From contig NZ_OZ034990.1 in assembly GCF_964030935.1 (NCBI RefSeq), positions 620,001-684,000 on the forward strand: a stretch of DNA of 64,000 bases, read 5' to 3'. The stretch comes from Rickettsiella endosymbiont of Aleochara curtula. Lineage in GTDB: Bacteria; Pseudomonadota; Gammaproteobacteria; Diplorickettsiales; Diplorickettsiaceae. The stretch's first letter is position 1. The number at the start of each line of letters is the position of its first letter. A program made the position numbers and the translations under genes. The notes under the pieces are model-generated. The model had not been told where the DNA came from. It saw only the letters and a list, made by a program, of their open reading frames with translations, and searched no databases. Positions 38,476 to 49,858 of the stretch are shown here, piece by piece.

Positions 38476-39921
38476 ATGAAATTAAATAATGCTTCGCTGT
38501 TTCAGCAAAATTGTTTTATTAATCGAAAATGGATCCAGGCAAAAAAAACTATTCAAGTTAACAACCCTGCTACCGAGGAAACCCTAGGGACCGTTCCAGA
38601 TTTAGAAACAGCAAACATACTTGATGCCATCGCCGCCGCAGCAGCAGCCTGGCCGATGTGGCGCTCGAAGACCGCCGCCGAACGTGCCGAGTTGTTATAT
38701 CGTTGGTACACGCTAATTTTAGAGAACATTAATGATTTAGCCGTATTATTAACACTCGAACAAGGCAAACCACTTAAAGAAGCTATGGAAGAAATTCGTT
38801 ATGGCGCTTCTTTCATTCAATGGTTTGCTGAAGAAGGAAAACGTGTCTACGGTGATATCATTCCCGCCCCCTTACCCAAACAACATTTGTTTGTCAGTAA
38901 ACAATCCGTCGGCGTGGTAGCTGCGATTACACCTTGGAATTTTCCTAATGCCATGATCACACGTAAATGCGCGCCCGCTTTAGCAGCTGGCTGTACTATC
39001 ATACTCAAACCCTCGGTGTTAACCCCTTTTTCAGCGTTGGCATTGGCGGTACTCGCCGAAAAAGCCGGGATTCCCGCGGGAGTGTTTAATATAGTCACCG
39101 GTAATTCCGAATTAATTGGCAATATTTTTACCGATAGCCCCCTAATACGCAAAATTTCTTTCACTGGCTCAACAGTGATTGGTAAACTACTAATGCAGAA
39201 AGCGGCCAGTTCGGTAAAAAAAATATCTTTAGAGTTAGGTGGTAATGCGCCGTTTATTGTTTTCGATGATGCCGATATCGATAAAGCCATCCTGGGCGCT
39301 ATTGCATCGAAATTTCGTAATAGTGGTCAAACCTGTATTTGTACCAATCGTTTTTATGTTCATGAAAAAATCTATGCAACCTTTACAAAAAAATTAACTC
39401 ATGCCATCCAACAATTAAAAGTGGGTAACGGTTTAGAAGATAATGTTCAAATAGGTCCCTTGATCAATCAGTCCGCCATTAATAAAGTGAAAAAACATAT
39501 AGCTGATGCGCTAGAAAAAGGCGCTGAACTGGTATGTGGTGGAAAAATGCATACTTTAGGTGGAAGTTTTTTTCAACCTACACTCTTAAAAAATTGCACA
39601 GCCGAAATGTTAATCGCTAAAGAAGAAACCTTTGGACCTGTCGCAGCATTATTTAAGTTTTCTGAAGAAAGAGAAGCCATTCATTTAGCAAATGACACTG
39701 AGTTTGGACTCGCCGCTTATTTTTATGCGCAAAATGTCAATCGAATTATCGATGTCGCGCAACAATTAGACTATGGCATAGTCGGCATCAACACCGGACG
39801 TGCTTCCAATGAAGTCGCGCCCTTCGGTGGCTTCAAACAATCCGGCATAGGCCGTGAAGGCTCAAAATATGGTATCGAAGAATATTTAGAAATTAAATAT
39901 GTCTGTTTGAATACCGATTAA
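38476..39921 (+). CDS. gabD: Succinate-semialdehyde dehydrogenase (NADP+) GabD-like
   Basis: A 481-residue aldehyde dehydrogenase that oxidises succinate semialdehyde to succinate. NAD(P)-binding blocks are AITPWNFPNAMITRKCAPAL and KISFTGSTVIGKLL. The catalytic Glu is in LELGGNAPFIVFDDADID and the catalytic Cys in RNSGQTCICTNRFYVHE. EVAPFGGFKQSGIGREGSKY at the C-terminus is typical of GabD. The ATG at 38476 has AGGGA nine bases upstream; the ATG at 38467 is too close to that site. It follows ybeX by 12 bases. Related semialdehyde substrates are possible. Confidence 0.9.
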   Translation: MKLNNASLFQQNCFINRKWIQAKKTIQVNNPATEETLGTVPDLETANILDAIAAAAAAWPMWRSKTAAERAELLYRWYTLILENINDLAVLLTLEQGKPLKEAMEEIRYGASFIQWFAEEGKRVYGDIIPAPLPKQHLFVSKQSVGVVAAITPWNFPNAMITRKCAPALAAGCTIILKPSVLTPFSALALAVLAEKAGIPAGVFNIVTGNSELIGNIFTDSPLIRKISFTGSTVIGKLLMQKAASSVKKISLELGGNAPFIVFDDADIDKAILGAIASKFRNSGQTCICTNRFYVHEKIYATFTKKLTHAIQQLKVGNGLEDNVQIGPLINQSAINKVKKHIADALEKGAELVCGGKMHTLGGSFFQPTLLKNCTAEMLIAKEETFGPVAALFKFSEEREAIHLANDTEFGLAAYFYAQNVNRIIDVAQQLDYGIVGINTGRASNEVAPFGGFKQSGIGREGSKYGIEEYLEIKYVCLNTD

Positions 39922-39922
39922 G

Positions 39923-41149
39923 CTAATTTAAATTTTTATTTTCACAAATATTCTCATTAGGTTCCTCTGTTATAGCCGTCAGGTTGAATGCTTTATTCCA
40001 AAAAAATAATGGTTGCTGGGGAATATTATTATTCCAATAATCTTCTTTATTTGGTAATAGCTCTACTATTCTATTATCTCGAACATTGATTTCTGAGATA
40101 AGATGTTTCAACTTGAGCATATTAAAGAAACCTAATCTTTTTTCATAATCTAAGGCTATCAAAAGTATTTTGAGCTGCTCAATATCGATAGGGTTGCTTA
40201 TTTTATTTTCTTTCAATAAATAATCAATAAAGACATAAGCGCCTTTATTATCACTATTTTTTAACATGTCGACTATGTCATTCCAAGAAAAGCTTACTTT
40301 ATTGATAGCCGACGCTATAAAGGGTAATTCAAGATACCTACGCACCGAATTCTCAGGAATCCATCGAAATAATTTGGCAATATTCTCACTGGTTTTAAGA
40401 TACGTCATCAAAACTTCTGGTTTGAATGATTGTAAACTCAATAATAAATTTAATTGATTTCTTTCATTTGTAATTGAAAGTTGTTTGATAAATGTTTGAA
40501 AACTATCAAAGATAGTAAAATTAGTGGAATAAAGCTTTAGTTTTTCCAAAAGCTTTATGGCCTGTTGCTCGTTCAAAGGTAGAACGGGTCTTTTACCTTG
40601 ATTAATTTTTATTATCTGCTCCCAAATTATAGGAGTTTTTACCAAATTAAGGAAATCCTTCTTATTAAAACAACTGATCAAAGTTTTTAAGTTTTCGCGA
40701 TCAGAAAAAAACAATTGATATTGTTTACTTAAACTTTGGATCTGTTGTAATCTTTTATTTACGCGATATTTAGTAATATTAGTTAATACCTTATGGAAAT
40801 CTAAAATAGAGTATTGATCTAATGCGCTTGAAGAATGATCTTTTAATAAAAATTTTTTTAGCGCTTCTCGCTCCAACCCAGTCAATACAAGGTCAAAATT
40901 ATTTTTGATAACACTTAAAGCATCTAATTGATGTTCCTTAGGCAACATAGCCATAATTGCTATTAGTTCAGATGACGTCAGCAGTCCGTAAGATTCTTTT
41001 TGGTTAACCAATTCTTTTAACTTAATTAGAGAAAAAGATGAATGTTCAACTTTTTTTAAATGATGTAGTAAATTCTGTTTTTCGTTTTTTTTAAAATTTA
41101 AATTTCCTGCGGCTTTAGCTTTATTTTTTAGGATATTTATAGTTGTCAT
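39923..41149 (-). CDS. Hypothetical helical protein, orphan between gabD and dut
   Basis: I do not recognise this 408-residue protein. It is predicted almost entirely alpha-helical, soluble, with many Leu-rich amphipathic helices (QQAIKLLEKLKLYSTNFTIF, LQSFKPEVLMTYLKTSENIA), and no signal peptide or membrane helix. The C-terminus is Glu/Asn-rich (TAITEEPNENICENKNLN), loosely like the acidic E-block of some Dot/Icm substrates. It reads against the gabD gene, ending one base after its stop, and is AT-richer than the flanking housekeeping genes. Effector status is speculation from context. Confidence 0.6.
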   Translation of the reverse strand: MTTINILKNKAKAAGNLNFKKNEKQNLLHHLKKVEHSSFSLIKLKELVNQKESYGLLTSSELIAIMAMLPKEHQLDALSVIKNNFDLVLTGLEREALKKFLLKDHSSSALDQYSILDFHKVLTNITKYRVNKRLQQIQSLSKQYQLFFSDRENLKTLISCFNKKDFLNLVKTPIIWEQIIKINQGKRPVLPLNEQQAIKLLEKLKLYSTNFTIFDSFQTFIKQLSITNERNQLNLLLSLQSFKPEVLMTYLKTSENIAKLFRWIPENSVRRYLELPFIASAINKVSFSWNDIVDMLKNSDNKGAYVFIDYLLKENKISNPIDIEQLKILLIALDYEKRLGFFNMLKLKHLISEINVRDNRIVELLPNKEDYWNNNIPQQPLFFWNKAFNLTAITEEPNENICENKNLN

Positions 41150-41284
41150 AATAATCTTTTTTTATTGTAAGAAACGGTCGTGCGTAGTCTAACAGAAAAA
41201 TTTTACGCTTCTGCGAATAAAATTATTCCAGAAAAAAAATTTATATTATATTTATTTAATAATCAATTTTACTGATAATTGTTT

Positions 41285-41740
41285 TTATTGCACGCCAGAA
41301 TGTCCAAAACCACCTGCACCACGTTCGGTTTCTACAAATTCCGGAACCAGTTCAAATTGCGTTCGAACCACGGGTACAAATACCAGCTGTGCAATTCTAT
41401 CTCCGGGTTGGATAGCAAATTCACTATGGCCGCGATTCCAACATGAAATAAATAACTCACCCTGATAATCGGAGTCGATGAGACCAATTAGATTTCCGAG
41501 CACAATACCGTGCTTATGACCAAGACCAGAGCGCGGTAAAATCACCGCGGCTAAATTTGGCTGTGCGATGTGAATGGCTAAACCGGTTGAAATTAACTCA
41601 GTCTGGTTCGGTAATAATTGTATGGTTTGCTTGCTACAAGCGCGTAAATCAAGCCCCGCAGACCCATCGGTCGCATAGCTTGGCAATGGAAATTCCTCGC
41701 CTAATCGGGAGTCCAAAATTTTCAGCTGGATGTTTTGCAT
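41285..41740 (-). CDS. dut: Deoxyuridine 5'-triphosphate nucleotidohydrolase
   Basis: A 151-residue trimeric dUTPase that hydrolyses dUTP to dUMP and pyrophosphate, keeping uracil out of DNA and feeding dTMP synthesis. All five family motifs are visible: [11 protein letters not shown] (1), [16 protein letters not shown] (2), [11 protein letters not shown] (3), [13 protein letters not shown] (4) and the flexible C-terminal [12 protein letters not shown] (5). Standard length. In enterics dut lies beside coaBC; here its neighbours are an orphan gene and a small lipoprotein gene. Confidence 0.96.
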   Translation of the reverse strand: MQNIQLKILDSRLGEEFPLPSYATDGSAGLDLRACSKQTIQLLPNQTELISTGLAIHIAQPNLAAVILPRSGLGHKHGIVLGNLIGLIDSDYQGELFISCWNRGHSEFAIQPGDRIAQLVFVPVVRTQFELVPEFVETERGAGGFGHSGVQ

Positions 41741-41870
41741 TATCAGGTCCTCAGAAATGGACTCTTATTATAACGTAGTTTAATTGTATAATTTTTAAAC
41801 AGTTTTAGGGGCTGATAACTGGTATTTACCCCCCTTGCTGCCTATACTTTTGTTAAGAACGGCAAATAAA

Positions 41871-41994
41871 TATACTCATAGCAGTGGGATTTTTGACGAG
41901 GCGCTGCGAGAATGAGCAACCTTCATTTCTTCAAGATACCGGGGATTGCGAATTGAGCAGCAACGCAAACCAAAATTCAAGTGCGAGGAGTATA
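41871..41994 (+). repeat. R1 repeat copy upstream of the lipoprotein gene
   Basis: A 124-bp copy with both ends intact: TATACTCATAGCAGTGGGAT at the left and AAGTGCGAGGAGTATA at the right. The interior is diverged (GACGAGGCGCTGCGAGAATG; CTTCATTTCTTCAAGATACC). It ends 35 bases before the start codon at 42030. Confidence 0.85.
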
Positions 41995-42029
41995 GTACAA
42001 AAATTATTTCATTTTCCATGGGGTATAAT

Positions 42030-42269
42030 ATGAAAAAATTTAATTCATTCGTCCTAATAGGCGTTTTATTAGTAGGCCTAACCGCCTGTGACTCAATGAC
42101 ACCCGACCAAAGACGCGTCGCTGGTGGCTTAGGTGGTGCTGCGGTGGGTGGTCTTTTAGGCAACACAATTGGCGGAGGTTCGGGTAATACGATAGCTACG
42201 ATAGCCGGCGCCGGATTAGGTGCTGTAGCAGGAAGCAGTCTTGCAGGCAGCTCAGGTAATCGCTACTAG
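42030..42269 (+). CDS. Small glycine-zipper outer-membrane lipoprotein
   Basis: A 79-residue protein with a lipoprotein signal peptide (SFVLIGVLLVGLTAC; lipobox LTAC, Cys about residue 20, then DSM) and a Gly-rich mature part (RRVAGGLGGAAVGGLLGNTI, GAGLGAVAGSSLAGSSG) of the glycine-zipper/OsmB type, which usually associates with the outer membrane. The ATG at 42030 is chosen because it begins the signal peptide; an in-frame extension upstream runs into the R1 repeat. GGGG six bases upstream could be the ribosome site. A TATAAT hexamer directly abuts the ATG. A strong terminator follows, so the gene is probably monocistronic. Confidence 0.82.
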   Translation: MKKFNSFVLIGVLLVGLTACDSMTPDQRRVAGGLGGAAVGGLLGNTIGGGSGNTIATIAGAGLGAVAGSSLAGSSGNRY

Positions 42270-42290
42270 AATCTAGCCTTTACATTGAAT

Positions 42291-42339
42291 AGCCTAGATA
42301 TACGCTCTGAATAAAAGAGCGTGTATTTAGGCTTTTTTA
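42291..42339 (+). terminator. Rho-independent terminator after the lipoprotein gene
   Basis: A two-part stem: outer AGCCTA with TAGGCT, inner ACGCTCT with AGAGCGT around a GAATAAA loop, followed by a run of seven T. It starts 21 bases after the stop codon. This is the clearest intrinsic terminator in the window. Confidence 0.85.
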
Positions 42340-42370
42340 TTTCACCCCCCCTATAACACAAACTCCCATC

Positions 42371-42400
42371 TTGACGGGTTATGGGTATATTCCCTATAAA
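42371..42400 (+). promoter_or_regulatory. Candidate sigma-70 promoter for smc
   Basis: TTGACG (42371-42376) and TATAAA (42395-42400) are spaced 18 bases apart, giving a transcription start near 42407, about 34 bases before the smc ATG. It lies just past the preceding terminator. Confidence 0.5.
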
Positions 42401-42440
42401 TGCTATACTTTTGCCTATCAAACCGATCAATACACTTATT

Positions 42441-45400
42441 ATGCGTCTAGAAAGTATCAAATTAGCAGGATTCAAATCCTTTGTTGACCCAACTACGGTG
42501 GCTTTTCCGAGTAATCTTACCGCTATTGTAGGGCCCAACGGCTGTGGAAAATCGAATATTATCGATGCCATACGCTGGGTTATGGGCGAAAGCTCTGCGA
42601 AACAGTTACGCGGTCAATCACTGGATGATGTGATATTCAATGGCTGCCATACCCGTAAACCACTGGGTAAAGCGGCTATTGAGCTAAATTTTGATAACTC
42701 CGATGCCAGCCTCGGCGGCCAATACAGTAGTTACACGCAAATTTCGATACGGCGTGAAATCACACGGGAAGGCCAATCGATCTATTCGCTGAATGGCACG
42801 CGCTGTCGCAGACGAGATATACGTGACATTTTCCTAGGAACCGGCCTGGGTCCGCGCAGTTATGCCATTATCGAACAAGGCATGATTTCTCGCATAGTCG
42901 AAGCTAAACCCGAAGAGCTTCGCGCTTATATTGAAGAAGCAGCCGGCATCTCAAAATATAAAGAACGACGTCGTGAAACTGAATTACGCTTAGAACATAC
43001 ACAGGAAAATTTAAATCGTTTAAATGACTTAAGAGAAGAGCTCAGTAAGCAGCTTAAGCATTTACAGCGTCAAGCTAATGCCGCGGAACGCTATAAAACA
43101 CTTAAGCAAGAAGAACGTTTGCTAAAAGCTCAACTACAGACTTTACGTTACCGAACATTTCAGGAACAACTACACTCTCAGATAGAAGAAATACAATCTG
43201 TTGAAGAACAACTACATACCTCTCAACTTGAACAACAGCATTTATCAGCGCAGATAGTAACGGATCGTGCCGAACAAACCCAAGCAAGACTAAATTTTGA
43301 TAAAATCCAAACAGAATATTATGAACTAGGCAATAATATAACTCGTTTGGAAGAAAATTTACGCACACAGACAACCCAGCTTCAGCAAAATCAGCTCGAA
43401 CTAGCCGATTTAACTAAAAAGAAATCGGTTCTTGAACAGCAATGCCAATCCAGTGTAGCGAGTCAGGTGCAAATTAAGCAAACGCTTACCGAACTTCAGC
43501 AAAAACAAAATGATCTCCAAATAGCGACTGAACAAAGTCAAGCCTTGTTAAAAGAAGCTGAAAAAAATTATGCCGAATGGCAAACAAAATGGGAAAAAAC
43601 TCAAACTTCTTTTGCTGAACTGAAGCAGCAACAACATAGTGCGGCAACACAAAATCATTATTATCAACAGCAATCACAAACATTAAACCTACGTATTGAA
43701 CGTTTACTGCAAGATCATGCTGAACAAGCTAAAATTTTAAATTTTCAGGCTGAACAACCTGAAGATTTAAACCAAGTTTTAGCTCAAGTTGCAGAAAAAC
43801 AAACACTGTGTAAAACGCAACATGAACAAATAACTCAACAAATTATTGAACAGCGTTCCCGTTTACAACAATTAACTAAAGAACTCGATCAACTAAAAAG
43901 TCGCCTACAAATCACTCAAGGCGAATATGCTTCGCTGATGGCCTTGCAACAAGAAGCTTTAGGTAAACGTGAACACACCCTGTTGCAATGGTTTAAAAAA
44001 CATAATTTAACCGAACAACCTCGACTGGTACAGTTATTGCAAGTTGAAACCGGCTGGGAGCGTGCTGTAGAAGTTGCCCTAAATCAACACATCCAAGCGG
44101 TATGTTTTACCGATCGTGATTCATTAGATGATTTTTTAAATAACCCGCCACCGAACACCGTCAGCTTAATGACAAAGTCGATGCCGTGTGAACATTTTGC
44201 AACGACCTTCCAGAATCAGTTAGCGCTAGCACCTATCAGTAGTAAATTTACCGCTCCATGGCCGCTCGAACACCTATTAGCGGGAGTGTATGTCGCAGAG
44301 AACATGACTGAAGCCATGCAATATACCAAGCAATTGAAAAGTTATGAATCCATCATCACACGCGAAGGAATTTGTTTAGGAAATCATTGGATACACTTAA
44401 CCGCCGGTCATGATCATAAAGCAGGCTTATTGCAACGGGAACGTGAAATCGCTCAGCTACAAAAAGCTCAACAGGATATTCAAGAACAACTTGAAAATAA
44501 ACAAAATGATTATCAATGCGTGCAAAAGCAATTAAAAGAACTGGAAGATGCACAAGCGCTACAACAAAAGCATTCTGCTGAATTAATTGCCCAACAAGCG
44601 GATTTAAGCGCACGGCAAAAAGTACAACAAGCTCGGATATCCCAAGCTGAACAACGTCTGCAAGTGATACAACAAGAATTGCAGGAAACTAAACAAAATT
44701 ATGCAAGTACACTTGAAAAATTACAGCAAACCTGCGAGGAGCAAAAGATAGCGGACGCACAGCTACAGCAAATGGAGAAACAACGGCTGATATATTTGCA
44801 AGATAAAGAAACATTACAAAATCTACGCAGTGAATCTATGCGTATCACCAAAGCTAATGAAACAGAACTTCATCAACATGAGTTACGTTTACAATCCACA
44901 CATCATCAACTCAATACCGAGCTTGCCACTTTATCCAACGTAAAACAGCAACATTTGCAGTTAGAGCAACGACTTGATCAATTGCATAAAATACTGGACG
45001 TGGCTGAAAATCCGATAACTTCACTCCAGCAACAACTCAATCTACAACTCGATACGAAAAATAAACTTGGCTTACAACTTAAAAACAGCCAAATACAGTT
45101 AGAAACCATTGATGAAAGAATTAAACACGCCGAAGATCAACTACAAACACTGGAAACTAATCTTAATGTAGATCGTGATGGCTTAGAACAGCAACGTTTA
45201 TTATCGCAAGAATTACGTATACGCGCTAAAACCTTAGAAGAGCAATTACAAGAACAAGGTTATGAACTGGAAACACTTTTATCAGAAATTCCCGCTGGAC
45301 AGATCGATATCGCTGAATGTGAAACGCAATTGACACAATTAACTCAGCGTATTGAACAAATGGGTGCAGTAAATCTCGCTGCTTTAGAAGAGCAGCAAAT

Positions 45401-45974
45401 CGTTTCAGAACGTGAAAAATACTTAGACGATCAATATAAAGATTTAACCGCTGCTTTAGAAATGTTACAAACAGCCATACAAAAAATGGATAAAGAAACG
45501 CGTAACCGTTTTAAAGAAACCTTCGATAAAGTCAATCAGAATTTCACTCTTTTATTTCCACGATTGTTTTCAGGCGGTGTCGCTTCATTACAACTTCAAG
45601 ATCCCGATTTACTGAGCAGTGGTATCTGCATCATGGCGCAACCGCCCGGAAAACGAAATAGCACCATACACCTGCTTTCAGGCGGAGAAAAAGCTTTGAC
45701 TGCAACGGCTTTGGTTTTTTCGTTTTTCCAGTTAAATCCGGCTCCTTTCTGTATGTTAGATGAAGTTGATGCGCCCTTAGACGACACTAATGTTTTGAGA
45801 TTTTGTAAGTTAGTGAAAGAGATGTCGAATGAAGTACAATTTATTTTTATCAGCCATAATAAAGTAGCCATAGAAATGGCACATCACTTAGCCGGAGTGA
45901 CGATGCATGAGCCTGGCGTATCACGGATGGTCGCAGTCGATCTAGAAAAAGCCATAGCCATTGCTCAAGCGTAA
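42441..45974 (+). CDS. smc: Chromosome segregation ATPase SMC
   Basis: A 1177-residue condensin protein. The N-terminal head has SIKLAGFKSFVDPTTVAF and Walker A IVGPNGCGKSNIIDAIRWVM. Two long Gln/Glu-rich coiled coils flank a hinge near residues 515-660. The C-terminal head has the signature HLLSGGEKALTATALVFSFF and Walker B PAPFCMLDEVDAPLDDTNVL. SMC with ScpA/ScpB compacts and segregates DNA. The ATG at 42441 starts the family N-terminus; an upstream in-frame ATG at 42381 would fall within the putative promoter. The coils are unusually rich in Gln. zipA and ligA follow, a conserved order in gammaproteobacteria without MukB. Confidence 0.96.
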   Translation: MRLESIKLAGFKSFVDPTTVAFPSNLTAIVGPNGCGKSNIIDAIRWVMGESSAKQLRGQSLDDVIFNGCHTRKPLGKAAIELNFDNSDASLGGQYSSYTQISIRREITREGQSIYSLNGTRCRRRDIRDIFLGTGLGPRSYAIIEQGMISRIVEAKPEELRAYIEEAAGISKYKERRRETELRLEHTQENLNRLNDLREELSKQLKHLQRQANAAERYKTLKQEERLLKAQLQTLRYRTFQEQLHSQIEEIQSVEEQLHTSQLEQQHLSAQIVTDRAEQTQARLNFDKIQTEYYELGNNITRLEENLRTQTTQLQQNQLELADLTKKKSVLEQQCQSSVASQVQIKQTLTELQQKQNDLQIATEQSQALLKEAEKNYAEWQTKWEKTQTSFAELKQQQHSAATQNHYYQQQSQTLNLRIERLLQDHAEQAKILNFQAEQPEDLNQVLAQVAEKQTLCKTQHEQITQQIIEQRSRLQQLTKELDQLKSRLQITQGEYASLMALQQEALGKREHTLLQWFKKHNLTEQPRLVQLLQVETGWERAVEVALNQHIQAVCFTDRDSLDDFLNNPPPNTVSLMTKSMPCEHFATTFQNQLALAPISSKFTAPWPLEHLLAGVYVAENMTEAMQYTKQLKSYESIITREGICLGNHWIHLTAGHDHKAGLLQREREIAQLQKAQQDIQEQLENKQNDYQCVQKQLKELEDAQALQQKHSAELIAQQADLSARQKVQQARISQAEQRLQVIQQELQETKQNYASTLEKLQQTCEEQKIADAQLQQMEKQRLIYLQDKETLQNLRSESMRITKANETELHQHELRLQSTHHQLNTELATLSNVKQQHLQLEQRLDQLHKILDVAENPITSLQQQLNLQLDTKNKLGLQLKNSQIQLETIDERIKHAEDQLQTLETNLNVDRDGLEQQRLLSQELRIRAKTLEEQLQEQGYELETLLSEIPAGQIDIAECETQLTQLTQRIEQMGAVNLAALEEQQIVSEREKYLDDQYKDLTAALEMLQTAIQKMDKETRNRFKETFDKVNQNFTLLFPRLFSGGVASLQLQDPDLLSSGICIMAQPPGKRNSTIHLLSGGEKALTATALVFSFFQLNPAPFCMLDEVDAPLDDTNVLRFCKLVKEMSNEVQFIFISHNKVAIEMAHHLAGVTMHEPGVSRMVAVDLEKAIAIAQA

Positions 45975-46014
45975 GCTTACAATGAATCAGCTACTTTAGA
46001 TGATGGGGAGGCAC

Positions 46015-46088
46015 ATGGAAACTTTAATAGCTCAAACGTTTTCTTTCTTTGGCCAAAATGGTTATTTCCTGCAAGAGGCATCAATGTA

Positions 46089-46089
<1 letters not shown>
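46015..46089 (+). CDS. Possible 24-residue leader peptide ahead of zipA
   Basis: An ATG with GGGGAGG just upstream opens a 24-codon frame (METLIAQTFSFFGQNGYFLQ, then four residues) whose TAA overlaps the zipA ATG in TAATG. That arrangement would couple zipA translation to the small frame. The Shine-Dalgarno spacing is short (about three bases). It may be a true micro-ORF or an accident of the zipA leader. zipA has no strong ribosome site of its own, which makes coupling attractive. Confidence 0.35.
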
Positions 46090-48897
<2,808 letters not shown>

Positions 48898-48931
48898 AAT
48901 TACCGTTTTGGTAATAAAAACTAACTCGTAC

Positions 48932-48969
48932 TTGCACATCAAGAGCCTAACAGGCATCTTGCTATGCAA
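48932..48969. repeat. R3 hairpin repeat, copy 1
   Basis: TTGCACATCAAGAGCCTAAC then AGGCATCTTGCTATGCAA: an imperfect inverted repeat whose arms TTGCA/TGCAA and CAAGA/TCTTG pair. Related copies lie at 54875-54919 and 60670-60702. It is about 60 bases upstream of an R1 copy, ahead of the two-component genes. Confidence 0.55.
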
Positions 48970-49037
48970 TCATCTCGCAGCGAAGATACCGTTCGCTATG
49001 AATTGAAAGATACGCATCTTTAAGTGCAAACTTAATA

Positions 49038-49160
49038 GATACTCACAGCAATTGGATTTTTGGCAAGGCGCCGCGAAAACCGAACAACCGGAGTGTATAC
49101 AACATACATGAGGATTGCGAGTTGAGCGGCAACACAGCCAATGTCAAGTGCAAAGGGTAA
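49038..49160 (+). repeat. R1 repeat copy upstream of the response regulator
   Basis: A 123-bp copy from GATACTCACAGCAATTGGAT to CAAGTGCAAAGGGTAA, 26 bases before the regulator ATG at 49187. The interior matches the zipA copy closely (GGCAAGGCGCCGCGAAAACC; CATGAGGATTGCGAGTTGAG), with a small deletion near the right end. Confidence 0.85.
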
Positions 49161-49186
49161 TAAAAATAACAATAACGAGGCAAACC

Positions 49187-49858
49187 ATGCGCATTCTATT
49201 AGTTGAAGATGATGGAGCATTAGGTGATGGAATTCACAAAGGGCTAAAACAGTATGGCTATACGGTTGATTGGCTCACCGATGGCCGAACCGCTTTAAGC
49301 TCTATCAAGACAGAAACATTTGATGTCATCCTACTCGATTTGAATTTACCAGGTCTACCTGGCTTAACTGTTCTCCGCGAAATGCGTGCAGCGGGCATCA
49401 CCATGCCTGTACTGATCCTAACAGCGCGCCATGCCATCGAAGATAGAATTAAGGGTTTAGATAGTGGTGCTGATGATTATTTAACTAAGCCTTTTGACCT
49501 AGACGAATTGTCTGCCAGAATTCGGGCGTTACAACGACGTTTTTCCAGCAACCGCGCCGCCCCTCTATTGACGTATCGCGATATTGAATTAGATCCCAGC
49601 TCATTTACCGTCACACTCAAAGGATCGGCAATTAGTTTGTCGCGTCGTGAATTTAGTTTACTGCAAAAATTGTTAGAAAATGCCGGCCATGTTGTCTCGC
49701 GTGACTCGCTTAATCAATGTCTCTATGGCTGGGGGGATGAAATTGATAGTAATACATTAGAAGTGCACGTCCATAATTTACGCAAGAAATTAGTAGACAC
49801 TAACTTTATTCGAACCATACGTGGTGTGGGGTATATGGCGGAGAAGGAAAATAATTAA
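49187..49858 (+). CDS. OmpR-family response regulator, QseB/PmrA-like
   Basis: A 223-residue regulator with a receiver domain (MRILLVEDDGALGDGIHKGL; phosphoacceptor D51 in VILLDLNLPG; Lys in DYLTKPFDLDEL) and a C-terminal winged helix (LSRREFSLLQKLLENAGHVV, NTLEVHVHNLRKKLVDTNFI, RTIRGVGYMAEK). The ATG at 49187 begins the family N-terminus; the in-frame extension to 49115 lies in the R1 repeat. The sensor kinase starts 1 base into its stop codon (TAATG overlap). QseB and PmrA are close relatives; in Legionella and Coxiella PmrA controls Dot/Icm secretion genes, so the distinction matters and is open here. Confidence 0.88.
   Translation: MRILLVEDDGALGDGIHKGLKQYGYTVDWLTDGRTALSSIKTETFDVILLDLNLPGLPGLTVLREMRAAGITMPVLILTARHAIEDRIKGLDSGADDYLTKPFDLDELSARIRALQRRFSSNRAAPLLTYRDIELDPSSFTVTLKGSAISLSRREFSLLQKLLENAGHVVSRDSLNQCLYGWGDEIDSNTLEVHVHNLRKKLVDTNFIRTIRGVGYMAEKENN

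Noticed and set aside
41946-42029. Longer form of the lipoprotein
   Set aside because: It would bury the signal peptide behind repeat-encoded residues; the lipobox requires the start at 42030.
42024-42029. TATAAT as a promoter -10 for the lipoprotein gene
   Set aside because: It abuts the start codon and has no -35 at the right distance; a leaderless transcript would be required.
43102-44613. Minus-strand ORFs within smc
   Set aside because: Antisense of Gln-rich coiled coil codons (CAA/CAG read as TTG/CTG), giving artificial Leu/Val-rich frames.
48898-48922. Terminator after ligA (ATTACC/GGTAAT hairpin)
   Set aside because: The stem is only six AT-rich pairs and is followed by A residues, not a T-run, on the ligA strand.
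49115-49186. N-terminal extension of the response regulator
   Set aside because: Encoded by the R1 repeat; receiver domains begin at MRILLVEDD, and AACGAGG precedes the ATG at 49187.
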